Numbered from the stretch's first letter, positions 8,915 through 17,067 are shown. The stretch is 64,000 nt of DNA from an uncultured Acetatifactor sp. (GCA_910577235.1 CAJTMX010000025.1:3360-67359), one strand, 5' to 3'. Notes: generated by a model from the sequence alone, not told the origin. Made by a program: numbers and translations.

Positions 8915-9061
8915 CTATCTTTTTTGATTAATTGGCTGTATACCTTCTTTTCTAGTATTATGCGTTTGATTTTGATTTTCAGGCTTGGTCTTTTGAGTTA
9001 TACTATTGAATTTGTTATGATCCTTTTGTTCTTGAATCTGTTCCTGAGTTTTCTTATCCAT
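8915..9061 (-). CDS. Small Gln/Lys/Asn-rich hydrophilic protein, 48 aa
   Basis: Too short for standard ORF cut-offs but well supported: ATG at 9061 (minus strand) is preceded by GAGGTGA six bases upstream. The product starts MDKKTQEQIQEQKDHNKF and continues as a Gln/Asn/Lys-rich chain without hydrophobic segments, ending NQKR. Just downstream on the minus strand is an imperfect hairpin with GAG..CTC arms followed by TTTTC, a likely terminator. Function unknown; the composition recalls the Asn/Gln-rich protein at 49738. The opposite strand also has an open frame of 75 codons, which I consider the shadow. Confidence 0.65.
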   Translation of the reverse strand: MDKKTQEQIQEQKDHNKFNSITQKTKPENQNQTHNTRKEGIQPINQKR

Positions 9062-9270
9062 TTTTTCACCTCAAAAACAGTATATACAAAATTATATAGA
9101 ATATTCGCTTAAATCTGTAATATGATTACTTTTCGTGCTGTTTTGTTATTTTTCATCATCTTTACACCTTTTTGGGACATTATGAAGATTACCAATCATC
9201 AAGTAATACATATTGAACCTTAAAAGTAGCTTAATTGCAAAAGTAAATTCGGATGCAGGGGATAGATTTT

Positions 9271-9399
9271 ATGGATGCAGCATGGCGGTTAGGCTATTAC
9301 ACAATAGATGATATTTACTATTTACCGAACGGACAAAGAGCAGAATTAATAGATGACAAATTATATATGAATATGAACACCTGGACGGCTTGTAAATGA
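9271..9399 (+). pseudogene. Uma2-family nuclease, N-terminal fragment
   Basis: 42 codons reading YTIDDIYYLPNGQRAELIDD, clearly the start of an Uma2/DUF820 protein (compare YTIDDIYALPDGERAELIDG in the gene at 13022), then it is joined to unrelated sequence and stops at 9399. The PD-(D/E)XK core is missing, so it cannot be a functional nuclease. Confidence 0.85.
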
Positions 9400-9559
9400 T
9401 TTACAGTCCTTAAAAGATGGTGACAATCCTGTTATAGATTGGGAAGGAAATGAGGAAAATCCACAAGAAATTTATGATTATATAACATCATTTGAGTATG
9501 GTTGGGAAGTTGTAGCAGATAATGATGGCGTTTATCCTAATACTTTGCTTGCTGTGTAA
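9371..9559 (+). pseudogene. C-terminal fragment of an unidentified gene
   Basis: In the frame starting after TGA 9368-9370 the sequence encodes TPGRLVNDLQSLKDG followed by an acidic stretch with YDYITSFEYGW and ends at TAA 9557-9559. There is no start codon. It overlaps the Uma2 fragment end in another frame, marking the deletion junction near 9375. It reads like a small acidic immunity-type protein, but I cannot name the family. Confidence 0.5.
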
Positions 9560-9642
9560 TATAATATTTGATATTCTTCAAAAAAATGAGATGTATAGCA
9601 TGCAATGAATTTGGAATTGAAAAAGAATAAGTGGGTGATAAA

Positions 9643-10024
9643 ATGGCAAAGGAGAATAAACGAATTGCAATTTATATTAAAGTCAGCACATTGGACCAGG
9701 CAAGGGAAGGTTATTCTCTGGAGGCGCAGGAAAAAACGCTTAGAAAGTGGTGTGATGATCAAAATTATGAGGTTTTTGTATGCAGATAGGGGTATTTCTG
9801 GAAAAGATATTGAACACCGTCCGGCTATGAATAGACTTCTCGAAGATGCAAAAGAGGGAAAATTTGATATAGTCTTATTTTGGGCATTGAGTAGATTTAC
9901 AAGAAACGTGTCAGACCTGTATTCTACAATGGAAACTTTTAACAAAGTGGCGGTATTATTGAAACGACAAGGGAAATTGACAGGAAGAAAAAGGATACAA
10001 CCAATAGTAAAACTTGAAAAATAA
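9643..10024 (+). pseudogene. Serine recombinase (resolvase/integrase), frameshifted and truncated
   Basis: From ATG 9643 the first frame gives RIAIYIKVSTLDQAREGYSL, the serine-recombinase N-terminus with catalytic Ser in KVST, and stops at TAG 9787-9789. The continuation YADRGISGKDIEHRPAMNRL and LFWALSRFTRNVSDLYSTME is found in the next frame to about 9940, then diverges and stops at 10024. The shift is near a T5 run at about 9770. Only the catalytic domain is left; the large recombinase/zinc-ribbon part is absent. It is probably the integrase remnant of the element that brought in this island. The active-site Arg of RVST is Lys. Confidence 0.88.
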
Positions 10025-10058
10025 AATATACTTTTAAGAGCGAAAGAAGAATATAAAT

Positions 10059-10277
10059 TTGATACTAAAATATATCAAAAACAAAATTGATCAATTAGAT
10101 AAAATATTATGGAAAGCTCATCGACTGAAAGGGGATATAGAAAAATGGGTAGAAAAAAGTGGAATTGATACTTCAAGTAATGAATGGTATCAAAATGTGG
10201 TTGGTGATTGTAATTCTGTTAGTGGATTTTTTAAAGATGGTCTGGAAGAAATATTAAATAATGGAGGAGATGATTAG
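10059..10277 (+). CDS. Small acidic hypothetical protein, 72 aa
   Basis: Not recognised. The start is TTG 10059 with GAAAGAAGA about 9 bases upstream. Helical, with KNKIDQLDKILWKAHRLKGD and ending EEILNNGGDD; a single Cys. Its stop overlaps by one base (TAGTG) the next small frame at 10277, so the two look translationally coupled. The size and location among island remnants would suit a partner or immunity protein of a toxin system, but this is only a guess. Confidence 0.45.
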   Translation: MILKYIKNKIDQLDKILWKAHRLKGDIEKWVEKSGIDTSSNEWYQNVVGDCNSVSGFFKDGLEEILNNGGDD

Positions 10278-10435
10278 TGCAAATTGGAGTAAAAAATAAT
10301 ATACATTATTATTTGGAGCAGAATCCATTGACAAAAGAAATACGAATTGTTGTTAATGATTGGTCTAATGGGAAACGGAGAATTTATACTAACAAGGCAA
10401 TGATGCGAAAAATTTTCTGTATGCTTGTGGTATAA
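10277..10435 (+). CDS. Possible small protein, 52 aa
   Basis: GTG 10277 overlaps the stop of the preceding gene and GGAGGA is at 10262-10267, a good ribosome binding site. The frame encodes IHYYLEQNPLTKEIRIVVND and WSNGKRRIYTNKAM, ending CMLVV. The sequence looks protein-like (beta strands, basic loop), but the family is unknown and it may be truncated. Confidence 0.4.
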   Translation: MQIGVKNNIHYYLEQNPLTKEIRIVVNDWSNGKRRIYTNKAMMRKIFCMLVV

Positions 10436-10503
10436 AACCTTTTAATTGTACACAAATAATAGTAAAATAAAAAACATAATCAAACGGATCGAAAGGAAAA
10501 CAT

Positions 10504-10708
10504 ATGGAAATTTTATTAGGATTAATCTTTCTTTTTTGTGTATTTGGATTGCCTGGTATTATTAGAAATTTCAAATTTGATAATCGTTTACCACCAGATG
10601 GATATAGAGTGGGATCATGGTGCAATGTCTCACGATTTGGATATGGGTAAGTCAAAAAATGAGGTAATAGACAAATGTAACCGAGGTGGTTATGATGTAA
10701 AAAAGTAA
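10504..10708 (+). pseudogene. Small membrane-anchored protein with a +1 frameshift
   Basis: An AAAGGAAA site precedes ATG 10504. The first frame reads a TM helix MEILLGLIFLFCVFGLPGII, then KFDNRLPPDGYRVG, and stops at 10650. One base over, the sequence continues naturally as DHGAMSHDLDMGKSKNEVI and ends CNRGGYDVKK at TAA 10706-10708. The total of 205 bases is one more than a multiple of three, so a single extra base near GTGGGATC (about 10608-10615) explains the break. The intact product would be about 67 residues with one TM. Function unknown. Confidence 0.6.
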
Positions 10709-10722
10709 ATATAGGAACGAGT

Positions 10723-10755
10723 AAAGCTACTGGAAATTATTCTGGTAGCTTTTAT
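10723..10755 (+). terminator. Terminator after the small membrane gene
   Basis: AAAGCTAC (10723-10730) pairs with GTAGCTTT (10745-10752), loop of 14, then TTATAG. Modest T tract. Confidence 0.65.
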
Positions 10756-10789
10756 AGTGGATAAATGATATAATATGGAGGACATAAGT

Positions 10790-11020
10790 ATGAATGATGA
10801 ATATGAAATGATAAAAGAGTTTGAATGTCATGGAGAACAGATGATGACAGTCAGAATTAGAAATGCTGCGCTGGCGGAATGGCATAAAGTTTATGGCAGA
10901 AACCATCAGGAGAAATGGAAAACCAAGGTTGATTGGAACAGATTTATACCAAAAAACAATATAAAAAGAAATATGTTTCTTGAAATTGGAGGAATGACAA
11001 AATGCATGATACAGCTATAG
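10790..11020 (+). CDS. Small protein upstream of fic-like gene, 76 aa
   Basis: ATG 10790, with GGAGG 8 bases upstream (the ATG at 10775 is inside that site). Hydrophilic, EYEMIKEFECHGEQMMTVRI then WHKVYGRNHQEKWKTKVDW. It overlaps the Fic-like gene by 19 bp, so the pair is one transcription unit. Small genes before fic genes are often antitoxins (for example FicA/AntF types), but this one has no FicA-type inhibitory helix I can point to; that motif is in the Fic-like protein itself. Unknown otherwise. Confidence 0.6.
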   Translation: MNDEYEMIKEFECHGEQMMTVRIRNAALAEWHKVYGRNHQEKWKTKVDWNRFIPKNNIKRNMFLEIGGMTKCMIQL

Positions 11021-11631
11021 AGATGGCAAAAAGGATGTTGGTGGACAGTATATGGAAAAGTGCTAATCTTGAAGGACTGGGAACCACGTTCCCAAAGACA
11101 GAAGCGATTCTTGCCAATGCTCCTACAACTACAAAAACCGAGGAAGTATTATTTGTTATCAATATGAAACGTGCTTGGCAATTCCTTTTGGATAATCTTG
11201 AGTACACAAATTGTATTATGTTACTGAGAGAGTTTGATAAAATTGTTGGAGAATTACTGTTTAGTTATGCTGGTGAAATAAGAACGATTCCTGTACAGAT
11301 TGGAGGTACATCATGGGAACCTGAGATGCCGCATACAGGAATTATTATGGAATCAATAAATGAAATAGAAGAGATAGAGGATTTTGAATTAAGAGCACTC
11401 AAGTATTTTTGTTATATTGCACGGACTCAAATGTTTATTGATGGGAATAAACGAGTGGCACAGCTTATGGCTAATAAAGTGCTTATTGAACATAATATTG
11501 GTATTTTTCAAATACCTATTGAGAAGTTGGAGGAATTTAAGGGGCTGTTGATAGATTTTTATGAGACTGGGAATGATGTGAAAATCATAGGATTCATGAA
11601 AAAATGTTGTATTAGAAGAATACAAGGTTAA
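11002..11631 (+). CDS. Fic/DOC-like protein with degenerate catalytic motif
   Basis: Fic enzymes transfer AMP or other groups to target side chains. This 209-residue protein has the Fic core TQMFIDGNKRVAQ (residues 142-154), matching HxFxDGNxRxxR except that the catalytic His is Gln143 and the last Arg is Gln154. Near the N-terminus SANLEG (20-25) matches the inhibitory (S/T)xxxE(G/N) motif of class II Fic proteins, followed by TFPKTEAIL as in that class. It may be inactive, or use different chemistry. It lies in the accessory island behind a coupled 76-aa gene. Confidence 0.82.
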   Translation: MHDTAIEMAKRMLVDSIWKSANLEGLGTTFPKTEAILANAPTTTKTEEVLFVINMKRAWQFLLDNLEYTNCIMLLREFDKIVGELLFSYAGEIRTIPVQIGGTSWEPEMPHTGIIMESINEIEEIEDFELRALKYFCYIARTQMFIDGNKRVAQLMANKVLIEHNIGIFQIPIEKLEEFKGLLIDFYETGNDVKIIGFMKKCCIRRIQG

Positions 11632-11799
11632 AAGAATTATTTTATATCATATACAATGATTGAAAGAGATCTCCCTTTTCGGAATGATGTACCCAATGGG
11701 AAATGACTTATAAATATACATTGTAAATGGCAGATAAAGATTTTATAATCAAATATTCAAATCGAAGTTTGAATGTTTGGGTAAAGAAAGAGAAGAAAA

Positions 11800-12300
11800 A
11801 TGAATATTTCGTTATTCTCAAATCAATATCTTGTTCGAAAGATGCATGTCGATGATGTGGCGGAAGTATACGCATTATGCTATAAAAACAGTTTATACTA
11901 TCAATACTGTCCGCCGTTTGTATCAGAACAGAGCATTATAAATGATATAAATGCGCTCCCACCCAACAAGAAAATGTGCGATAAGTATTATCTGGGATTT
12001 TATGATGGGGAAAAACTGATTGCTGTGATGGATTTCATCATGGCCTATCCGGATGAATTAACAGCCTTTATTGGATTTTTTATGACGGATGTGTCCATAC
12101 AGAATACTGGAACAGGGAGCAAGATTATCAATGACCTGTGTGCTTATCTGTCCCGTATTGGGATGGCGAATGTCCGCCTTGGTTGGGTAAAAGGGAATCC
12201 TCAAGCAGAACATTTTTGGCACAAAAATGATTTTAGAGAAACAGGAGTTACATATGATACGGAAAACTATACCGTAATTGTTGCCCAGCGAAGTTTATGA
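11800..12300 (+). CDS. GNAT-family N-acetyltransferase
   Basis: 166 residues; a GNAT fold can be followed: LVRKMHVDDVAEVYALCYK (strand 1/helix 1), GEKLIAVMDFI and AFIGFFMTDVSIQNTGTGSK, where QNTGTGSKII replaces the usual Q/RxxGxG/A acetyl-CoA loop, then LGWVKGNPQAEHFWHKNDF, the typical N...A..F/W..N/GF end. Substrate unknown. Base composition is closer to the core genome than its neighbours. An AGAGAAGAAAA site precedes ATG 11800. Confidence 0.88.
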   Translation: MNISLFSNQYLVRKMHVDDVAEVYALCYKNSLYYQYCPPFVSEQSIINDINALPPNKKMCDKYYLGFYDGEKLIAVMDFIMAYPDELTAFIGFFMTDVSIQNTGTGSKIINDLCAYLSRIGMANVRLGWVKGNPQAEHFWHKNDFRETGVTYDTENYTVIVAQRSL

Positions 12301-13021
12301 ATTTCAATTTATAGAATTGTTAAGTTGTTGAAGATTATGTAATCTGTGTAGAAATATACTTATATTTCAAATCTTATACATCGGAAACACTTTTCCGAAA
12401 AGGGAGAAAGAGATTTTTTACCATATCCTTATAATAATTGATAACAGAACAAATCTTCTCCTTCTAATTCTATATTCATCCTTAATCGTGACGATCCTAT
12501 TTTCAATCAATGGGTTGAAGAAATAAAAAGAGACGCACCAATGGCATGGAATAAAGTCAAGGAAAATTATGAGGTTTTTAGAGAGTGGTAAGTGTTTTTA
12601 TAATATGATTGTTTTGTTGGGAAGAAAATGTATTTGATTAGTGGTGTATGAAAGGAGAACAAAATGGATTTTGTGCGTATGGCTGTTGCAGATAATGATG
12701 CAAAACGACCGGGAGATGCTATTGTATTTCAATAATTAGGAGGTATCCTGCTAGCGGATGGGTCAGATCCAATTTTGCTATTAATGATGACACTATGATA
12801 AAAATGCAGAATTTATATGAAGAAAATTTGTCTTATAAAGAAAAAGAATATACTCAGAAGGAAAAATAATTATTTAAAGGTGGTAAAGAGAGGGTAGTGG
12901 TAAGAAGATATGTTGTTTGAAAGATTAAATATTCATATGAAATTAGATTTTCAAGTAAAGGAAAGAAGTTGTAATTCCTATTAATATTGCCTATAATAGA
13001 ATAAAGAATGGAGGTGCTAGG
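12301..13021 (+). other. Stretch of gene remnants
   Basis: About 720 bases with no intact gene. (1) A start-less frame ending at TAA 12589-12591 encodes DDPIFNQWVEEIKRDAPMAW and ends FREW. (2) ATG 12664, with a good AAGGAG site, gives only 23 codons (MDFVRMAVADNDAKRPGDAI...) to TAA 12735. (3) In another frame 12744-12869 encodes YPASGWVRSNFAINDDTMIK and a Lys/Glu-rich tail. Pieces 2 and 3 may be one broken gene. None was identified with a family. Confidence 0.6.
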
Positions 13022-13555
13022 ATGGATGCATTGAGAAAAGAAGAAATTTATACGATAGATGATATCTATGCGTTGCCAGATGGAGAGAGGGCAGAATTGA
13101 TTGATGGAAAAATTTATTATATGGCTCCTCCAAATACAAAACATCAAACACTTGTAATGGATTTATCATATCAAATAAAAGACTATATCAAGCGAAATAA
13201 TGGTGAATGTAATGTGTTTCCTGCTCCGTTTGCCGTATTTCTTAATGAAAATGATATAAATTATGTTGAGCCAGATATATCAGTTATATGCGACAAAAAT
13301 AAGATTACGGATAAAGGGTGTAATGGTGCGCCGGATTGGGTGATTGAAATTGTTTCGCCAAGCAGTAAACAAATGGATTATTATAAGAAATTGTTTAAGT
13401 ATAGGACGGCAGGAGTACGGGAATACTGGGTCGTAGATCCTGAAAGAGAATTGGTGACAATATATAATTTTGAAAAAGATAGTATGGAAGAATTTTCGTT
13501 TGATAAAGATATACCGGTGGGAATTTACGAAAGAGTTTCATTAAAAATAGAGTAG
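13022..13555 (+). CDS. Uma2-family (DUF820) putative restriction-type nuclease
   Basis: 177-residue protein of the Uma2 family, which has a PD-(D/E)XK nuclease fold; the biological role of these often multicopy proteins is unclear. Seen: YTIDDIYALPDGERAELIDG at the N-terminus, VEPDISVICD (catalytic PD), DWVIEIVSPSS (E-x-K-like strand; ExV here) and YRTAGVREYWVVDPE. ATG 13022 is preceded by GGAGGTGC. A second intact copy is at 57679 (minus) and a fragment at 9271. Confidence 0.9.
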   Translation: MDALRKEEIYTIDDIYALPDGERAELIDGKIYYMAPPNTKHQTLVMDLSYQIKDYIKRNNGECNVFPAPFAVFLNENDINYVEPDISVICDKNKITDKGCNGAPDWVIEIVSPSSKQMDYYKKLFKYRTAGVREYWVVDPERELVTIYNFEKDSMEEFSFDKDIPVGIYERVSLKIE

Positions 13556-13583
13556 ATTTTAAATATATGTATGGTAGTTAAGG

Positions 13584-13620
13584 AAAGCATTTGGAAAATA
13601 TAAATCCAGATGCTTTTTAT
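13584..13620 (+). terminator. Terminator after Uma2 gene
   Basis: AAAGCATTTGGA (13584-13595) pairs with TCCAGATGCTTT (13605-13616) with one G-U pair, followed by TTATTAT. Confidence 0.85.
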
Positions 13621-13706
13621 TATACAAAAAATTACATATTTAGATAGTTTCAGATAGTGTCAAGATTTTCGCAAATGATAGTGTCCATATTTAAGGAGGA
13701 TTCCGT

Positions 13707-13925
13707 ATGAGTGCAGTTGTAGCAATGAATGAGGAAACAAGGAGGATGGAGCAGTTTAATGACATAGTGGCAAACATCAAGCCACTTATGACCGTTGGAA
13801 AAGGAAAGAATCAAAGAGCAGTTACAGGCAGCGCAGTTGGGCTGGATTTGGGTCAGACTGTAAACCGCATATATCCGAGACGATATCCTCAATACAATTA
13901 TTTGTATACTCTGAATCCTTCATAA
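13707..13925 (+). CDS. Hypothetical protein, 72 aa, possibly truncated
   Basis: An AAGGAGG site lies 7 bases before ATG 13707. The first half, EETRRMEQFNDIVANIKPL and VGKGKNQRAV, looks like a genuine N-terminus; the second half (LGQTVNRIYPRRYPQYNY) looks out of register, so the gene may be a truncated remnant. Upstream, ATAGTGTC occurs twice (about 13652 and 13678), which could be the edge of a lost insertion element. No family recognised. Confidence 0.45.
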   Translation: MSAVVAMNEETRRMEQFNDIVANIKPLMTVGKGKNQRAVTGSAVGLDLGQTVNRIYPRRYPQYNYLYTLNPS

Positions 13926-13951
13926 TTCAAGTTTTTAGCCCAAAGTATATT

Positions 13952-13986
13952 AGAAACGGAACCGACTATTCAAGGGTTCCGTTTCT
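13952..13986. terminator. Bidirectional-type hairpin at the island's right edge
   Basis: AGAAACGGAACC (13952-13963) is perfectly complementary to GGTTCCGTTTCT (13975-13986), loop of 11. T-rich on the plus side (TTTT). It separates the AT-rich island from the converging PBP gene. Confidence 0.8.
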
Positions 13987-14044
13987 TTTGCGTGCCTGGC
14001 GGCACGGTTTCTACTGTTCAAGATAAAAGTATTGCGTGCCGCAA

Positions 14045-16750
14045 TCATCCGTTGGCATTGGGCAGTGGCCCTTGCTGCTGGAACTGCAGGGCGTCCTGAT
14101 ATTGTTGACGCCGCAAATTAATCTCAAATTGCTGCCTGTTCAGTATCGTCTCATAATCAGGATTTAAGAAGAAAGCGGCGTTATGCTGGCAGGTAGTCTG
14201 CACATTCGGATTAACATTCATTATAGTACCGTCAGGCATTGGCACCTGCATAGTGGCGGAACCTGCGTCCAGCGAAGGGTCTTCTGCAGGCAGTCTGGTG
14301 ATGATGCCGTTGTAGATGAAAGGACATTCGGCGCTTGCGGGCAGCTGGTCATATTCACAGACCGGGCCGCTGTAATGTACATCACATATGTCTACAGGCA
14401 CCGTTCCCTCGGCAAAGTATTCCGTATGCAGCGAGGTCTCCGGGCATACGCCGGGATTGGGGATCTTGCCGGAATCCTTACACACCGAGTATTGCATTAT
14501 CCCGGTAGGCACATAGAAAGGCTGGTTGGGCAGATTGGCATGAATCTGTTCCATCACATTGTGCCATATCTTTTTGGCGATATTGGTTTCATTGTTCTCA
14601 TTTCGTCCGCTGTACATATGCACGTTGTTGTCGTATCCCACCCAGGAGGCGCAGGTATAGTAGGGGGTATAGCCCGCGAACCATACGTCCACATTTTTGG
14701 AGGTGGTGCCGGTCTTACCGGCGATGGCCATTTCTCTGTTAAAGTTGGCGGCGGTACCGGTTCCCTTGGTGACCACGTCTACCATGGCCTCCGTGAGAAG
14801 GAAAGCAGTGGATTCCTGCAGTACCTGCCGGCTGTTTTCATAGCCGGTGTTGTCCAAAAGCACAGAACCGTCCGCATAGAGTACCTGCGTATACAGCTTG
14901 GGCTGATTGTAAACGCCCCCGTTGGCGATGGTGGCGTAAGCGGCGGTCAGCTCCAGAGGAGTGACACCGTCGGTCAAGCCGCCCAGAGCAGTGGACTGAT
15001 TAATATCTCCCAGCACCTGATCGCCCACTACCTTGCCTGTGACCAGAGTCGTAAAACCGAAATTGAGCAGATAGTCATAAGACAGTTTGGGCGTGATCTG
15101 AGTGATGGTCTTTACGGCGATGATGTTCATGGACTGCTCAATGGCGTAACGCACAGTCACGGGACCTTTGTAGGCTTCACCGTACCAGTTTCGCACCGGA
15201 GTACCCTCCGCATAGTTAAAGGGGGCATCAATGTATACATTGGCCAAAGTGATGCCGCAGCTGTCCAGCGCGGGAGCATAAGAGGCCAGAACCTTAAAGG
15301 TGGAACCGGGCTGTCTCTTGGCATCCGTAGCACGGTTGAAAGTAAGCCTGCCTTCCTTGACACCGCGCCCACCTACAAGAGCACGGATATAGCCGGTCTC
15401 CTGTTCAATGATAACCAGCGCAGTCTGAGGCTGAGGAACCAGACGGATATCTTCCGTATAGTCGTCTCCTTCTTTTAACAGCATGTTCCGGTACTGCTCT
15501 ACGGCTTCATGGGCGGCATCCTGAGAGTTAAATATCAGATTGAAATTCCTGTCCACATTTTCTTTGAAATATTTACTCATCATTTCCTTGCTGTAGTTGT
15601 CGTGGCTGCCGTCCGCATGGGTGATGGTCAGCGCATAGTCTAACAGCCATTTTACATTGGGAGGAAAATTGTCCGGGTTGGCCACTTCGGCGTCCGCTAT
15701 AGCCTGAATCTTGGGGTCCATGGTGGTCATGATCCGAAGTCCCCCGGAATACAGCAGGAATTCGGCCTGGGTCTCGTTATATCCTTTGGCCAGCAAATCT
15801 TCTTTAACCTGTTTCTGCACCGCGTCCACAAAGTAGCTGCTGGAGGAACTGTCCGCCAGATAATCGATATTATGGCTCTCGATCCGGTCGTATACATTGT
15901 CGGCCATGGCCTCGGCATGTTCCTGTTCACTGATGAATCCCAGATCCCGCATTTTATTCAGACATCTCTCGCGGCGCTCAGCATTCTGATCAGGATGACT
16001 GATGGGATTATAGCGGGTGGGGTTCTGTGTGATAGCAGCAATGGTGGCGCATTCCGACAGGGTCAGCTCGCTGCAGGACTTTCCGAAATACCGCTGGGCG
16101 GCGGCCTCCACACCCAGAGTATTCTGTCCCAGGTTGATAGTGTTCATATAGCGCACCAGGATCTCGTCCTTGCTCAGAGTCTTGGTCAGCTCTATGGCCA
16201 GATACTGCTCCTGGAGTTTACGCTTGATCTTTTTGATCATGTTGTCTCCCTCGGAGGTCCAGCTGGTGAATATCGTGTTTTTCAGCAGCTGCTGAGTGAT
16301 GGTGCTGGCACCCTGGGTTTCCTTTCCAAAGGTCTTGATAAACTGATAACCGGACCGAACCATGCCTTTGTAATCGATGCCGTTGTTCTGATAAAAACGC
16401 TCGTCCTCTATGGCAACGAAAGCATGGGCCAGGTTTTCGGGGATTTTATCCTGTGTTACGATGATACGGTTGGAATTGACGGCGATCAGCTCGTCCAATT
16501 TATTGCCCTCACAGTCGTACACGAAAGTGGCGGCGGCCACAGGGGCTACATCGTTTGGAGTTATCTGGGGCGTAGAGGCCAGAATACCCTTAAACATGCC
16601 AATCCCGGCGGACGCTCCGATGATGCCGGCTCCCACTATGCTGATCAGAAAGAGTTTCAAGACCAATAGAGCGGCCTTTTTTCCTATTTTGGGTGATTTG
16701 GCATTCAGGGCTTTTTTCTTGGCCCGGACGCCTTTTATGCCGTAGTTCAT
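14045..16750 (-). CDS. Class A penicillin-binding protein (PBP1A type)
   Basis: Bifunctional peptidoglycan glycosyltransferase and transpeptidase, anchored in the membrane and acting outside it. A basic cytoplasmic tail precedes one TM (about residues 32-55). The GT51 domain has EDERFYQNNGID and GASTITQQLLKN (about 147). The transpeptidase has SxxK in RQPGSTFKVL (about 480), SxN in EQSMNIIAV and KTGT in AGKTGTTSKNVDVWFAGY (about 678). The C-terminus is Gln/Pro-rich. ATG 16750 is chosen (901 aa) because AAAGGAAG precedes it; the upstream ATG at 16768 overlaps that site. Confidence 0.95.
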   Translation of the reverse strand: MNYGIKGVRAKKKALNAKSPKIGKKAALLVLKLFLISIVGAGIIGASAGIGMFKGILASTPQITPNDVAPVAAATFVYDCEGNKLDELIAVNSNRIIVTQDKIPENLAHAFVAIEDERFYQNNGIDYKGMVRSGYQFIKTFGKETQGASTITQQLLKNTIFTSWTSEGDNMIKKIKRKLQEQYLAIELTKTLSKDEILVRYMNTINLGQNTLGVEAAAQRYFGKSCSELTLSECATIAAITQNPTRYNPISHPDQNAERRERCLNKMRDLGFISEQEHAEAMADNVYDRIESHNIDYLADSSSSSYFVDAVQKQVKEDLLAKGYNETQAEFLLYSGGLRIMTTMDPKIQAIADAEVANPDNFPPNVKWLLDYALTITHADGSHDNYSKEMMSKYFKENVDRNFNLIFNSQDAAHEAVEQYRNMLLKEGDDYTEDIRLVPQPQTALVIIEQETGYIRALVGGRGVKEGRLTFNRATDAKRQPGSTFKVLASYAPALDSCGITLANVYIDAPFNYAEGTPVRNWYGEAYKGPVTVRYAIEQSMNIIAVKTITQITPKLSYDYLLNFGFTTLVTGKVVGDQVLGDINQSTALGGLTDGVTPLELTAAYATIANGGVYNQPKLYTQVLYADGSVLLDNTGYENSRQVLQESTAFLLTEAMVDVVTKGTGTAANFNREMAIAGKTGTTSKNVDVWFAGYTPYYTCASWVGYDNNVHMYSGRNENNETNIAKKIWHNVMEQIHANLPNQPFYVPTGIMQYSVCKDSGKIPNPGVCPETSLHTEYFAEGTVPVDICDVHYSGPVCEYDQLPASAECPFIYNGIITRLPAEDPSLDAGSATMQVPMPDGTIMNVNPNVQTTCQHNAAFFLNPDYETILNRQQFEINLRRQQYQDALQFQQQGPLPNANG

Positions 16751-17067
16751 AAAAAAACTTCCTTTCATGGTGAAACTTGCAGTGAGGTATGCAGCGAACT
16801 GACTCTAACCTCTTGGGGTATTATACCAAATTTTGTCCATTAAATAAAGAGTTTCCTGCGGATATTAAGAATTGTTCACAAAATTTTTCGGATTTAATCA
16901 GAAAGTATTGGTCTTACGGGGGTTTTGGGATATACTGTTTGAATAGGACAAAAGCGCCTGTAGGCAATTGTGAAACTCTCTGTCCTAGTGACGGAGCCGG
17001 TCAAAATAGACAAAAACGGGAGTTCGCAATTACCTAAAAGCGCCTGTATGGAAAGGAATGTGGACGG
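16751..17067. other. Intergenic region with a palindromic mobile-like element
   Basis: 317 bases between divergent genes. From 16950 to 17048 it holds the direct-repeat-flanked palindromic element described separately. The rest is AT-rich and would hold the promoter of the PBP gene (minus strand) and of the YigZ-like gene. I could not pick a convincing -35/-10 pair. Confidence 0.6.
16950..17048. repeat. Palindromic repeat element, copy A, with 13-bp flanking direct repeats
   Basis: AAAAGCGCCTGTA occurs at 16950-16962 and again, identically, at 17036-17048. Between them the sequence begins AGGCAATTGTGAA (from 16962) and ends TTCGCAATTACCT (to 17035), which are inverted repeats of each other with two mismatches. 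The inner part GTGACGGAGCCGGTCAAAAT matches, with a few differences, one arm of the larger element at 46977-47117 read on the other strand. The two flanks differ between loci, as target duplications would. Confidence 0.75.

Noticed and set aside
8885..9112. 75-codon plus-strand hydrophobic frame
   Set aside because: No ribosome binding site; the opposite strand has a better supported small gene in the same place.
8466..14000. att direct repeats framing the island at tRNA-Thr
   Set aside because: I searched by eye for a repeat of the tRNA 3' end near 13.9-14.0 kb and did not see one.
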